Source: G963664835 sp965220775 (lineage in GTDB: Bacteria > Chloroflexota > UBA6077 > FW602-bin22 > JBCLEL01). From it: a DNA stretch of 64,000 nt. Made by a program: the position numbers and the translations under genes. The notes under the pieces were generated by a model. It was not told the DNA's origin, searched no databases, and worked only from the letters and a program-made list of their open reading frames with translations. This document shows, in pieces, positions 34,690 through 43,494 of the stretch (position 1 is its first letter; the number at the start of each line of letters is the position of its first letter). Where the stretch lies: NCBI GenBank assembly GCA_965220775.1, contig OZ244845.1, positions 806,001 to 870,000 on the forward strand. The letters are read 5' to 3'.

Positions 34690-35555
34690 ACTATCGTCAT
34701 TGGTAGGAGAATGGATGGTCCTTGCAAGGTCAGTGGTTCCCGGTGATCTCGTCTCCCCAGTTTCGTCATTGGTACGAAAGCATGTCCCGGACTCCGATCC
34801 GGCATGGACGGCTCCGGCAGCCTCTCATTCGCCATTCGCGGCATCCCTTCGTCAAACCGGCCTCCCAATCGTCATTCCGGCGAAGGCCGGAATCCAGGAG
34901 GGGAGGGTTGTGGCAATGACACTAGAACTCTCCCACTAACCAATGCATCCAATTTGCATACCTTGGTGTGCCGGCGCCCGCCGGCATGAGCGATTGCTAT
35001 GAAAGCATGTCCCGGACTCCGATCCGGGATAGACCGCTCCGGCAGACTCTCATTCGCCGTTCGCGGCATCCCTTCGTCAATCCGGCCCCCCAATCGTCAT
35101 TCCGGCGAAGGCCGGAATCCAGGAGGGGAGGGTTGTGGCAATGACACTAGAATTCTCCCACTAACCAATGCACCCAATTTTCATACCTTGGTGTGCCGGC
35201 GCCAGCCGGCACGAGCGATTGGTACGAAAGCATGTCCCGGACTCCGATCCGGGATAGACCGCTCCGGCAGCCTCTCATTCGCCATTCGCGGCATCCCTTC
35301 GTCAATCCGGCCCCCCAATCGTCATTCCGGCGAAGGCCGGAATCCAGGAGGGGAGGGTTGTGGCAATGACACTAGAACTCTCCCACCAACCAACGCATCC
35401 AATTTGCATACCTTGGTGTGCCGGCGCCAACCGGCATGAGCGATTGCTATGAAAGCATGTCCCGGACTACGATCCGGGATAGCCTCCCGGCTCGTCACTC
35501 CGGCGGTCGAAAGCATGCCCCGTGCGCTGATGCGAAGCCGGAATCCACCGGAGAC
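34690..35555. repeat. Hairpin-repeat mosaic 8
   Basis: A mosaic containing a 225-base tandem repeat (entered separately) and flanking elements: CATTGGTAGGAGAATGGATGG (about 34698) at the start, and at the end GTCCCGGACTACGATCCGGGAT (about 35459) followed by ACTCCGGC...GCCGGAAT, which encloses a decayed GCCCCGTG stem (about 35494-35543). Nothing gene-like lies between 35556 and 35726. Confidence 0.85.
34781..35455 (+). repeat. 225-base unit, three tandem copies
   Basis: Copies begin at CATGTCCCGG 34781, 35006 and 35231, and a fourth start occurs at 35456. Each unit carries, in order, the GTCCCGGAC hairpin, CTCTCATTCGCCATTCGCGG, CAATCCGGCCCCCCAATC, the ATTCCGGC-GAAG-GCCGGAAT hairpin, a GGGTTGTGGCAATGACACTA stretch, and CATACCTTGGTGTGCCGGC. 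The copies differ at only a few positions, so the amplification is recent. The unit is divisible by three and therefore creates an apparent 146-residue ORF, which is not a real gene. Confidence 0.9.
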
Positions 35556-35726
35556 ATGGACGTCCCAACCGACCAATAATAGAAACGGTCTTTCCGGCCC
35601 CTGTCAACCTTCGCAGGATCACAGCCAATGCGGTAGAATAAAACAAATGTTCGTACGTGTGCGCGCTCGTCGAGGCGACGCGACCAATTCCGGGCGGGGG
35701 GCGGAATGTGATCACAAATGAATGAG

Positions 35727-35757
35727 GCGCAAAAACCTGTTTTTGCAAAACAAACGG
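35727..35757. promoter_or_regulatory. Upstream motif shared with 33496-33526; contains inverted repeat
   Basis: GCGCAAAAACCT-GTTT-TTGCAAAACAAA-CGG. Within it, GCAAAAAC-CT-GTTTTTGC is a perfect eight-base inverted repeat, the size of a repressor operator half-site pair. The last 16 bases (TTTGCAAAACAAACGG) also occur exactly at 7756-7771, just before the start of the TPP-enzyme gene. It lies about 195 bases upstream of the Gfo/Idh oxidoreductase gene. A regulatory role is an inference. Confidence 0.4.
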
Positions 35758-35951
35758 CCCCGTCGAACCTGGCTAAGCTGAATCGTGGCCAGGGCTGTTC
35801 CAAGAACGCCCGCAATACCTCTTCCCCTAAACAGCCGGGTGCTATCCTTTAGAATCAGCCGAGGTGGTTATGGCATCGAACAGCACCTGTCCTCGGTGTC
35901 GGGATCCCGCTTGGCTGAGACTCCAGAGCTACAGAGGGAGGGTCAGGAACC

Positions 35952-37145
35952 ATGTCGGACGAAGTCGGATTCGTGACGATGGCCGGGCAGACGGCGGCCG
36001 GCGAGGCGCCCGAAATAGGCATTGGAATGCTCGGCTACGCCTTCATGGGCAAGGCCCATTCCAACGCCTTCAAGAAGCTGCCGTACATGGTCTATCCCCC
36101 GCCGGCTGTCCCGAAGCTCATCGCTATCGCCGGGCGCAACGAGAGTGCCGTGAAAGACGCGGCGCAGCGCTACGGCTACGAGACTTACTACACCGATTGG
36201 AAGCAAATGCTTCGGGACGACCGGATTCAGCTATTCGATAACGGCGCTCCTACCGGCGTCCACGCCGAGCCATGCATCGCCGCCGCCCAGAGCGGAAGGC
36301 ACGTCTTGTGTGAGAAGCCGCTGGCACGAAACGCGAGGGAGGCCGCCACGATGCTCGAGGCCGTGACCAAGGCCGGCGTGAAGCACATGGCCGGGTATAA
36401 TTACCGCTTCGTGCCGGCCATCCGCCAGGCGAAGCACCTCATCGAATCGGGCAAGCTTGGCAGGATTTATCACTATCGCGCCACCTATCTCCAGGAGTGG
36501 ATCACCGACCCCAACTTCCCGCTGATCTGGCGGCACGACAAGGAGTTGGCCGGCAGCGGTGCCTTGGGGGACTTGGGATCGCACATTGTCGACCTTGCCA
36601 GGTTCCTGGTAGGTGAGCCGCGAAACGTGATGGCCCTCGCCGAAACGTTCATCAAGAAGCGACCGCTCCCGGACGGTGAAGGTATGGGCGATGTGACGGT
36701 GGACGACGCCTTCGCCGCATTGATCGAGTTTGAGAACGGCGCGATGGGCACCATGGAGGCCTCTCGATTCTGCTTGGGCCGCAAGAACCGTCAGATTATC
36801 GAGATAAACGGCTCAAAGGGTTCGATTTGCTTCAACTTGGAGCGATTAAACGAGCTCGAAGTCTATTGGGAAGGTGAGTCACCCAAAGAGACCCGGGGGT
36901 TCCATCAGGTCATCGTCAGCGAGGCCTACCATCCATTCTGGTCTAGCTGGTGGCCCCACGGGCACCTCCTGGGCTGGGAACACACCTTCGTCCACGAGGT
37001 CGCCCACATGCTCGACGCGATCGCGAACGACAATGACGTTGCTCCATACGGCGCGACGTTCGAAGACGGCTACAAAGCCGCGGTCGTATGCGATGCATTC
37101 CTCGAATCGGCAGAAAAGGGCCGGCGAGTCCAGATCAGGTATTAG
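35952..37145 (+). CDS. Gfo/Idh/MocA-family oxidoreductase
   Basis: A 397-residue NAD(P)-dependent sugar or cyclitol dehydrogenase. The Rossmann motif is GIGMLGYAFMGKAHSNAF, the family motif with the catalytic Lys is CEKPLARN, and the C-terminal domain has GALGDLGSHIVDLARFL with the conserved Asp and His. A purine-rich site (GGGAGGGTCAGGAA) precedes ATG 35952. The gene converges on the 3-hydroxyisobutyrate dehydrogenase-like gene with an 11-base overlap at the 3' ends. Substrate unknown; inositol or hexose derivatives are typical for the family. Confidence 0.88.
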   Translation: MSDEVGFVTMAGQTAAGEAPEIGIGMLGYAFMGKAHSNAFKKLPYMVYPPPAVPKLIAIAGRNESAVKDAAQRYGYETYYTDWKQMLRDDRIQLFDNGAPTGVHAEPCIAAAQSGRHVLCEKPLARNAREAATMLEAVTKAGVKHMAGYNYRFVPAIRQAKHLIESGKLGRIYHYRATYLQEWITDPNFPLIWRHDKELAGSGALGDLGSHIVDLARFLVGEPRNVMALAETFIKKRPLPDGEGMGDVTVDDAFAALIEFENGAMGTMEASRFCLGRKNRQIIEINGSKGSICFNLERLNELEVYWEGESPKETRGFHQVIVSEAYHPFWSSWWPHGHLLGWEHTFVHEVAHMLDAIANDNDVAPYGATFEDGYKAAVVCDAFLESAEKGRRVQIRY

Positions 37146-38052
37146 CCGCCGGCTCCGCCGCTGCCATTACACGATGGTGGATCTTATCGACCATCGTCGC
37201 GTTGGCCTGATCGCCATTCGCCTGGTATATCTTGGTCAACTCGTTTATCAGCGCGACCATCGGCAGAGGATGACCGATCTCATCGGCCATTTCTAGCGCC
37301 CAGCTCTCTTGATACGAGCCTCCCCGAGCTTTCCCAAGGTTGTCCAGGTCACTCCGCCAACCTTCCGCCGGCGGTTCGAGTACGGCTTGCACCGCGTTAT
37401 CCATGATGAAGCTGCGGGCCGCACCCGTAGACATCGCCTTCATCAGCGCCGGCATGTCCAAACCCTGCCTCTCCGCAAATGCGAGCGCTTCGCCGATCAG
37501 GAACCAGCTTCCATGTACCACCAGGTTATTCACTACCTTGGCGAGGTGGCCGGATCCGGGTCCGCCCATGTACACGACGGATTTGCCCATCGCCTGGAAT
37601 ATCGCGATGGCCCTATCAAATGCTCGTCTTTCCCCGCCAACCATTATCGCCAGTGTGCCCGCCATTGCGCCGGACCGGCCGCCGCTAACTCCCGCATCGA
37701 GAAACTGTAGCCCTCGATCCCTGCAAGTCTCGAACCTCTTACGGCTTAACCTAGGATCCCCGTTTCCGCTGTCCACGAGGATGGTCCCCGACCCCAGCGC
37801 CGGCACCACGCCCTCCTCACCCATCATCACTTCGTCCACGACCGGATTGTGCAGCATCATCATTGCAACGTCAGCGCCGGCGCTGGCATCAGCCGGCGAT
37901 TCTGCCCGCCGCGCGCCTAGCTCGACAAGTGGCGGCAACGTCTCGGGATTCTTGTCGTAGACCGCTAGCTCGAAGCCGGCTTTGAGCAGATTCGCTGCCA
38001 TACCGCCGCCCATTCTGCCGCAGCCGACGAAACCAATCTTCTGAACGGACAT
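37135..38052 (-). CDS. 3-hydroxyisobutyrate dehydrogenase-like NAD(P)-dependent oxidoreductase
   Basis: A 305-residue beta-hydroxyacid dehydrogenase. The nucleotide motif is GFVGCGRMGGGMAANLL, the substrate-binding motif is DAGVSGGRSGA, and the catalytic Lys is in GHLAKVVNNLV. GAGGAGG lies six bases before the ATG at 38052, so the five extra codons upstream are not used. Related enzymes act on tartronate semialdehyde, 3-hydroxyisobutyrate or sulfolactaldehyde-type acids. It is convergent with the Gfo/Idh gene and has a repeat mosaic upstream. Confidence 0.86.
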   Translation of the reverse strand: MSVQKIGFVGCGRMGGGMAANLLKAGFELAVYDKNPETLPPLVELGARRAESPADASAGADVAMMMLHNPVVDEVMMGEEGVVPALGSGTILVDSGNGDPRLSRKRFETCRDRGLQFLDAGVSGGRSGAMAGTLAIMVGGERRAFDRAIAIFQAMGKSVVYMGGPGSGHLAKVVNNLVVHGSWFLIGEALAFAERQGLDMPALMKAMSTGAARSFIMDNAVQAVLEPPAEGWRSDLDNLGKARGGSYQESWALEMADEIGHPLPMVALINELTKIYQANGDQANATMVDKIHHRVMAAAEPAANT

Positions 38053-38074
38053 TGCGTTCCTCCTCATTTACTGG

Positions 38075-38330
38075 TACGAAAGCATGTCCCGGACTCCGAT
38101 CCGGGATGTGCCCCCCAATCACCCTCGATGCCGGCTCTCCACCGGCGAAACGTGCCGAATTGTAGGCCGATGGCCGAGGGCGGAATGAGAAAATGTAGCG
38201 CGGGGGCTTGTCCCCCGCAGGGGTCGGGGTGGGGCGCGGCAGAATCCACCATGCCGATTCGCTGTACCAAACCACAACTCCGGCTTTTCATACCTTGGTG
38301 TACCGGCTCGGGCCGGGATGGGCGATTGCT
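38075..38330. repeat. Hairpin-repeat mosaic 9
   Basis: The TGGTACGAAAGCATGTCCCGG hairpin (about 38072-38106), then GCGGGGG-CTTG-TCCCCCGC (about 38199), and CATACCTTGGTGTACCGGC (about 38290). The order CTTG hairpin, about 90-base spacer with GTACCAAACCACAACTCCGG, CATACCTTGG is the same as in mosaics 3, 5, 6 and 7, so this is a compound unit. Confidence 0.82.
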
Positions 38331-38382
38331 ACGTTTCTCGAAATGCGTTCGCCGTCTCCATCATTAATTTGTCCTTCGCCCG

Positions 38383-38943
38383 CTAGGATCTATCCGGCAA
38401 AGCGGTCTCTACCAGTGGCCCTTGCGTGGATTGTAGGTAGGCCGGCAGATGACCGGGAAAATCCTCCACTTTGTGGCCCAATCTAGCCCGGATAGTGGTT
38501 ATGTCCGCGATGTGGTAGTAGGTATGGGCGACGAGCCGTCCCAACCTGTAATTCCCGGTAATATGTTTGCCCCGAATGCCGGCCTGCGACCCTTCGTACA
38601 ACGAGCCCTGGGCCAACTCCTGCTCATCCATGTTGGAGAGCACGCCCCGCGCCCTATCGAATACGTCCGACGATGCGGCTCGAACGTCTTGCCAGCGGGG
38701 AGCCATCTTCTGCCAGTTCGGGTGCCAGACGCAGGCCAGATAATGATTCCGATCGAGACTTCCCATCGACGCGTTCACCCATGAATCAACCCAATGAGCG
38801 ATATGAGCGACGGTTTGGCTGATGGACGTAGCGTTAGGTAGCTGCTTTTCGGCACCTTCCGAGCTAAGCCCGTCCAGCGAGCGCTCAAGGTCGTCCAGGC
38901 TGTCCATAAAGAGGCTTGCTACCATCGGGTTCTTCGCGGACAT
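38383..38943 (-). CDS. DinB-like four-helix protein
   Basis: A 186-residue protein resembling the DinB/YfiT metal-dependent superfamily. It shows SISQTVAHIAHWVDSWV, with one candidate metal His, and a later GRLVAHTYYHIADITTIRARLG with two more, the usual three-His arrangement. GGAGAG precedes the ATG at 38943, eight bases away. Such proteins include thiol-dependent transferases and proteins of unknown role. It is followed on the minus strand by no close partner; a methyltransferase gene in the same direction lies upstream. Confidence 0.72.
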   Translation of the reverse strand: MSAKNPMVASLFMDSLDDLERSLDGLSSEGAEKQLPNATSISQTVAHIAHWVDSWVNASMGSLDRNHYLACVWHPNWQKMAPRWQDVRAASSDVFDRARGVLSNMDEQELAQGSLYEGSQAGIRGKHITGNYRLGRLVAHTYYHIADITTIRARLGHKVEDFPGHLPAYLQSTQGPLVETALPDRS

Positions 38944-39033
38944 CAGGCGTCTCTCCGCGCCTTGAGGCACATCATAAAAATCAGACTTCCATCCGAACCT
39001 GGCTTCTCGCCAGCCTATCCTCGGTCAAAAACC

Positions 39034-39774
39034 TTACGCTGGCTTCCGGCAGACAAAGTACATCGATCCAGCCTCACCGCTCTCGTCAATCTCCCCTCGC
39101 ATGTCATACGAGCGAATCTCGGCAAAGCCGGCCGCACCTAAAGCGGACTTCACCTCCTCTTCAGAGTAGCACCTCTGCAGCAGTGTCACGTCCGAGCGTC
39201 GCCATTGCTCTTCAAACCGAAACACAGTGGCGTCGAATCGCCCCACTCTTTCCTCTTTCGAGTAGCTAGACCGGACGATACAGGCGTGGTCCTCTTCAAC
39301 AATGCCGAACGATCCTCGCCAGCGTCTCTCGTACCCTGGCTCCATATTCAGGTCGAACAGGAAGATCCCACCTCCGACCAAAGCCGCATATACGTTTCGG
39401 AAGGTCAAGGTCAGTTCATCGAGGTTCATGACGTGGTTCAAGCTATCGAACAGTGAGATGATCCCATCGTATATCGGCGGCGACTTGAACGTGCGAACGT
39501 CGTCGATGATGAAGTTTCCCTCCGGCGCTTTCTCCCGTGCGAAGCGAATCATCTCTTCGGACCCGTCCAATCCGTCAACTCGGTATCCACGCTCCAACAA
39601 TAGTTTGGTCCCGTGCCCCGTACCGCAGCACAGATCTAGAATGCGAGCGTCGCTCGCGAGATGCTGGAGCATCAGGTGCTCTAGCGCCGGCAGGCGCCTC
39701 TCGCCGGATCCCCAGTGCCTGTCGTACACCCAAGCGAAGCGGTCGTAGTCCGAGTAGCGGGTGAATCCAGCCAT
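39034..39774 (-). CDS. Class I SAM-dependent methyltransferase
   Basis: A 246-residue small-molecule methyltransferase. Motif I is ARILDLCCGTGHGTKLLLERG, followed by the acidic loop VDGLDGSEEMI, IDDVRTF, and the LFDSLNHVMNLDEL segment. The C-terminal beta-strands (SVDVTLLQRCYSEEEVKSAL-like) are typical. GAGGAGC lies just upstream of the ATG at 39774. It is encoded just upstream of the DinB-like gene on the same strand, so the two may be cotranscribed. Confidence 0.87.
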   Translation of the reverse strand: MAGFTRYSDYDRFAWVYDRHWGSGERRLPALEHLMLQHLASDARILDLCCGTGHGTKLLLERGYRVDGLDGSEEMIRFAREKAPEGNFIIDDVRTFKSPPIYDGIISLFDSLNHVMNLDELTLTFRNVYAALVGGGIFLFDLNMEPGYERRWRGSFGIVEEDHACIVRSSYSKEERVGRFDATVFRFEEQWRRSDVTLLQRCYSEEEVKSALGAAGFAEIRSYDMRGEIDESGEAGSMYFVCRKPA

Positions 39775-39949
39775 CGCTCGCTCCTCTTGGCCAAATCACG
39801 TAAAGAGGTTCACCGGTGACATGTCCGGCCGCCGGATGACTTGACCCAGCGGGTTTACGCACCCGGTGCCATCACCGCGGCAGCTGTGAGAAATGCGGTC
39901 CTGGACCTCTCGCCGGTGGCGCTCCCTCGTAGAGCGCTATTCCAGACTA

Positions 39950-40120
39950 CCGTGCACGGTACGAAAACGAATCGTTCCCGTCACCCTGGTGGTTCCCGGT
40001 CAAACTTGTAGTGCGTGGGCTTGTCCCACGCTTGGTCCCCGTCACGCCGGAGGGTCGCGGCCAACCCACCGAGCCCGGCCATTCCGGCCATCAAAAGCTT
40101 GCCCCGTACGCCGATACGCA
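39950..40120. repeat. Hairpin-repeat remnants (mosaic 10)
   Basis: A GTAGTGCGTGGG-CTTG-TCCCACGC hairpin (about 40006-40031), the same stem variant as at 33241 with compensated T-A pairs, then GCCCCGTACGCCGATACGC (about 40100). The rest of 39775-40178 holds no gene that I recognise. Confidence 0.75.
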
Positions 40121-40178
40121 GGTGAGGGTATATTCCACTACATTCTTGTTAGAAATGACGCGGGGTAGGAGTTGGCGT

Positions 40179-41318
40179 CTAGAAGGTCGTCGCGATGTCT
40201 TGCGTCCGGCCACGCTCCGCGGCCAGGTAAGTCTTCTCAATTACCTCGACGACGTGGCGAGCCTGCTCGATGCTGACGTCAGGCGGGTTGTCCTCCAACA
40301 GGCATTGCGCAAAATGGGTGAGTCCAGTCGGTATTCGCCACAGGCCCTCGGTCAGGGGAAAATCCTCCCATTTGGCGGTCTTGTTATGGTAAAGGTGCAC
40401 CACAGGCTCTTGCTCGTTCGCATCGGTTCCACGGACGCTGGTAACCGCTATGCTACCCTCAGAGCCAATAATCTCGAGGGCTGGTGTCTTGCTTGCTTTC
40501 CCGAACCAGGACGCATTGATATACCCGTACCGCGAATCGCCGAAGTCCAGCAAGAGCAAAGTAGTATCGTCCTGAGCGGTTGGGATAACACTCTCTTCAC
40601 TGGCGATCAGTAGGATTTCGCGGTGGTCCGCGCTTGTCCCCGAAAACGCGGTCACGCGCCGTGCCGGTCCGATCAGGCCGGTCATCCGAGTGATCGCGTC
40701 CACCGCGGAGTCGAAGACAGGACCGCTGCCGCTCTTGAAATACCAGGGGAGGTCCGGCTCTTCCTGGGTCTCGTTCCCTAGCGAGATCCCCTCCTGCGTT
40801 AGATGCTGCGAGAATCTGCTGGAGTGTCCGGAGGAAACTTCGCCGGCTTGTGCCGCTGACACGGATGCAAACGCTAGTCGGCCTATCGAGCCATTGCTTA
40901 TCAGGCTCCGGATCAGGGCATTGGAGGGATCGAGCATCAGAGTCGGGGCGGCCATTACTTGAAGGCCCGAAGCTCCGGCCGTTTGCAGAAGATGATCGGC
41001 GCCCGCAAGCGTACGAGCGAACGGCTTCTCGACATATACATGCTTGCCGGCTTCGATCCCGGCGAGTGCCACGGCGTAGTGCGAATCTGTCGAGGTCAGG
41101 ACAGCAACCAGGTCGGCGCTGCCGTGGGCGAGCAGTTCAGTGTAGTCACTGAACCATTCAGATGCCCCAACAAACCTGGCGAGAGTCTCTGCTCTCTCGG
41201 GATCCTCATCGCAAATCCCGACGATGTCAAACAGGTCCGGATTCTCGCTCGCCTCCGGCAGATAGTAATTGACCATCAAATCGCCGGTGCCGACGAATGC
41301 CAGCTTGATCTTGCTCAG
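40179..41318 (-). CDS. Gfo/Idh/MocA-family oxidoreductase, possible CTG start
   Basis: A sugar-dehydrogenase-like protein. The conventional starts (TTG at 41279, ATG at 41276) would remove the first beta-strand and the glycine-rich nucleotide motif. The same frame continues upstream to a CTG at 41318 and reads MSKIKLAFVGTGDLM, restoring the fold; a stop lies nine codons further upstream. The EKP motif (YVEKPFARTL) is present. The C-terminal domain has DSAVDAITRM in place of the usual GGG(x)xxD(I)H pattern, so catalysis may differ. 379 residues with the CTG start. Confidence 0.78.
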   Translation of the reverse strand: MSKIKLAFVGTGDLMVNYYLPEASENPDLFDIVGICDEDPERAETLARFVGASEWFSDYTELLAHGSADLVAVLTSTDSHYAVALAGIEAGKHVYVEKPFARTLAGADHLLQTAGASGLQVMAAPTLMLDPSNALIRSLISNGSIGRLAFASVSAAQAGEVSSGHSSRFSQHLTQEGISLGNETQEEPDLPWYFKSGSGPVFDSAVDAITRMTGLIGPARRVTAFSGTSADHREILLIASEESVIPTAQDDTTLLLLDFGDSRYGYINASWFGKASKTPALEIIGSEGSIAVTSVRGTDANEQEPVVHLYHNKTAKWEDFPLTEGLWRIPTGLTHFAQCLLEDNPPDVSIEQARHVVEVIEKTYLAAERGRTQDIATTF

Positions 41319-41916
41319 ACTGCACCTGCAACTTCAGCCGGCATGGTAGGTCACACTACCCACGAACAGAGGCGACGCCATTCGACGGTTAGGCCGAGAA
41401 TTGACTACGAGCGATGAGCGCCTCTAAGGTGTGGTACAGATGCGGTTTGTTGTCTCCACCCATAACCAAACCAACGTGCCAGCGGATTTAACTTGGCGTT
41501 CAGTTTGCTTGAATGACCTGTTTGGATGGGTTTGGACTTATCTTCGTAGTGATTAGTCTCTTACATCCACGGTTTCGCATTGGACTACTTAACAGGAATT
41601 ATTGTGCCATTCAAGTGGCCGAATCGTCAAGCCGTTGTACAGCTTCGACAGGCGATGTACATCAGGAACACACCGGTTTCTAGATGCCGTCCTTTCAGGG
41701 GCAATCCCTAACGTTACAAGAAAACGAATTCGATGCGGCACGCCGGCTTGTCCGCCACCAAAACGCTCCAGCGATAGTGGCGTCCGTGGGTCTGTTACCA
41801 CTGGATCCGGCGCAGTCTGAGTCACGGCTCGATCCTCTCCGCGAGCACCATTCGGCCCAGGAGTCCAACAACGATCCCCTTCGTGGCTCTCAGATTTAGC
41901 TCTCCCGCGCCTAGAG
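41319..41916. other. Non-coding gap, nothing recognised
   Basis: About 600 bases between the Gfo/Idh gene and the ABC-2 permeases. Short ORFs on both strands have no recognisable domain and no ribosome site. No hairpin of the local repeat families is present, and base composition is visibly more AT-rich than the flanking genes near 41450-41640. It could hold the promoter for the minus-strand oxidoreductase gene. Confidence 0.5.
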
Positions 41917-42702
41917 TTACTCCATTATCTGTTCCAGGTTGCCGCGACGCCTAGCCTCTCTCTCAATTACTCGAAACAGTGCGAATCCGACAATGGCGTA
42001 GCTGGCTCCAATCGCTAGTTCAAACAACAGCTGATTGCCAATTTCAGCCGCGCCGGCACCGGCGAATGACCCACGAAGCGCAACAATGCCGTGAGTGAAA
42101 GGTATGAACTGGCTGACTACTCTCAGGACATCCGGCAGCCTGTCAGTGGGAATAATCGCACCGGTGAGCAACGCGGACACGCCATAAACGAACTGAAACA
42201 CATAGCTCCATTCGTAAAAGAGAATAGAAAAATTCGCGATCAGTAAAGCAAACGTCGTGGAGGAAATAATCATCGCCGCAACGGTAATAACGAGTGAGAC
42301 CCAATCAACGCCAGACAGGTCCAATCCCAAAATCAACCACGCACCAACCAACCCCGTCGTGAACGTCACTACCCCGTTTAGCCACTGAATTCCCGCTCTC
42401 GCGTAGTAGACGGTGAGACGTCTTGCACGGGACTGAATCAATAGCGACAGCGTTCCGTAGGCGCGTTCGTTGTAAAACGACTCTAGAATTCCGTGGGAAA
42501 CAACCCAAGCTATCAGGAAGGCCAGCATTCCAATGACGTAGCGTTCAGCGATCTGCGGATTGGCAGCGAACTTGCCGGCCAAGGTAACCGTCAACACCGT
42601 CAGCAACGGCTCCAAGAACGCTCGGGTGAGGTATCCGCTCCCTTGCCAGGAAACGAATGAGCCCTTGTAGGTCAGTAAAACCAACCTTGCGAAGTTGTTC
42701 AT
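41917..42702 (-). CDS. ABC-2 type transporter permease
   Basis: A 261-residue membrane protein with six hydrophobic segments and the ABC-2 signature region YGVSALLTGAIIPTDRLPDVLRVVSQFIPFTHGIVALRG. It would export a drug, lipid or polysaccharide as part of an ABC exporter. It is the second of two adjacent permease genes, 15 bases apart and probably cotranscribed. No ATPase gene adjoins either side, so the pair is incomplete in this window. Confidence 0.82.
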   Translation of the reverse strand: MNNFARLVLLTYKGSFVSWQGSGYLTRAFLEPLLTVLTVTLAGKFAANPQIAERYVIGMLAFLIAWVVSHGILESFYNERAYGTLSLLIQSRARRLTVYYARAGIQWLNGVVTFTTGLVGAWLILGLDLSGVDWVSLVITVAAMIISSTTFALLIANFSILFYEWSYVFQFVYGVSALLTGAIIPTDRLPDVLRVVSQFIPFTHGIVALRGSFAGAGAAEIGNQLLFELAIGASYAIVGFALFRVIEREARRRGNLEQIME

Positions 42703-42717
42703 TGCATATGCTCAGCC

Positions 42718-43494
42718 CTAGTAGGTTGCTAAGATGCCGGTGGCTCTGACGCGCTTTTCGACTACCATTAATAGAAGAAATGTCAGCATCAGGTATGTCG
42801 CGGACGTCGCTAGCGCAAGGCCCCAATGCTCGATCGTACTTCCGTAGAACCGCCCACCTTCAACCGAACTGAGTAGGCCGCCCATTGCCCACGACGTTGG
42901 CAGAAGCCAAGCCACCGGCTTAAGCACTGGCGCGAACGAAGCAACCGGATAGACGAAACCGCTGAAAACCATCACGAAAGGACGCACAGCCTCAAAATAG
43001 TTATTTCGGCCGCCGCTGATGATGGACCACGGCGCCGACAGGAACCCTACGGACGTTGTGGCCACAATCGCGACGCCTAGTGAACCAAGCAGTAATAGAG
43101 GGTTTAGCACTTGGACAGTGTGGGCGGAGAGCGCCATGAATAACACTGTGCTTCCGAGTCCTATAAGAGAAGCGAAGAGCGCGATCGATAGTATTTTCCC
43201 AACCAGGATGAACATGATGGGTGTCCGGGACAAGAGCATCAGCTCGAGCGTAGCTTGGACGATCTCCCCGCGGAGCGACCATCCCATGCGGAAAACACTA
43301 AAGTTCCACACGACCATCATAAAGGCGCCTAAGGCAAGGTAAGTCATAATCGCCGAATCTCCGCTTTCGTGCGCAAACCATGCCAAAGCCACGACCCAAA
43401 TTGTCGTCCCAAGGAAGGACAGAAATCTGCCTCCAGTGGTGGTTAGGCACCATTGATGTATGAACGCAGCTCGCATCGCATATAGATAGCCCAT
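42718..43494 (-). CDS. ABC-2 type transporter permease
   Basis: A 258-residue permease with six hydrophobic segments and the ABC-2 motif VFSGFVYPVASFAPVLKPVAWLLPTSWAMGGL. GGGAGGG precedes the ATG at 43494. With the next gene it forms a heterodimeric membrane part of an exporter. Normally an ABC ATPase lies directly upstream in such operons; here the upstream 380 bases are non-coding, followed by the divergent murT. Confidence 0.82.
   Translation of the reverse strand: MGYLYAMRAAFIHQWCLTTTGGRFLSFLGTTIWVVALAWFAHESGDSAIMTYLALGAFMMVVWNFSVFRMGWSLRGEIVQATLELMLLSRTPIMFILVGKILSIALFASLIGLGSTVLFMALSAHTVQVLNPLLLLGSLGVAIVATTSVGFLSAPWSIISGGRNNYFEAVRPFVMVFSGFVYPVASFAPVLKPVAWLLPTSWAMGGLLSSVEGGRFYGSTIEHWGLALATSATYLMLTFLLLMVVEKRVRATGILATY

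Noticed and set aside
34999..35439. 146-residue open frame over the tandem repeat
   Set aside because: It exists only because the 225-base unit is divisible by three; the translation repeats itself and has no domain.
3280..35555. Repeat clusters as possible CRISPR arrays
   Set aside because: Repeats are of several families, unequally spaced, with no unique spacers of constant size and no cas genes nearby.
41589..41825. 78-residue frame in the gap between the oxidoreductase and ABC-2 genes
   Set aside because: No domain, no ribosome site and several overlapping frames of equal length.
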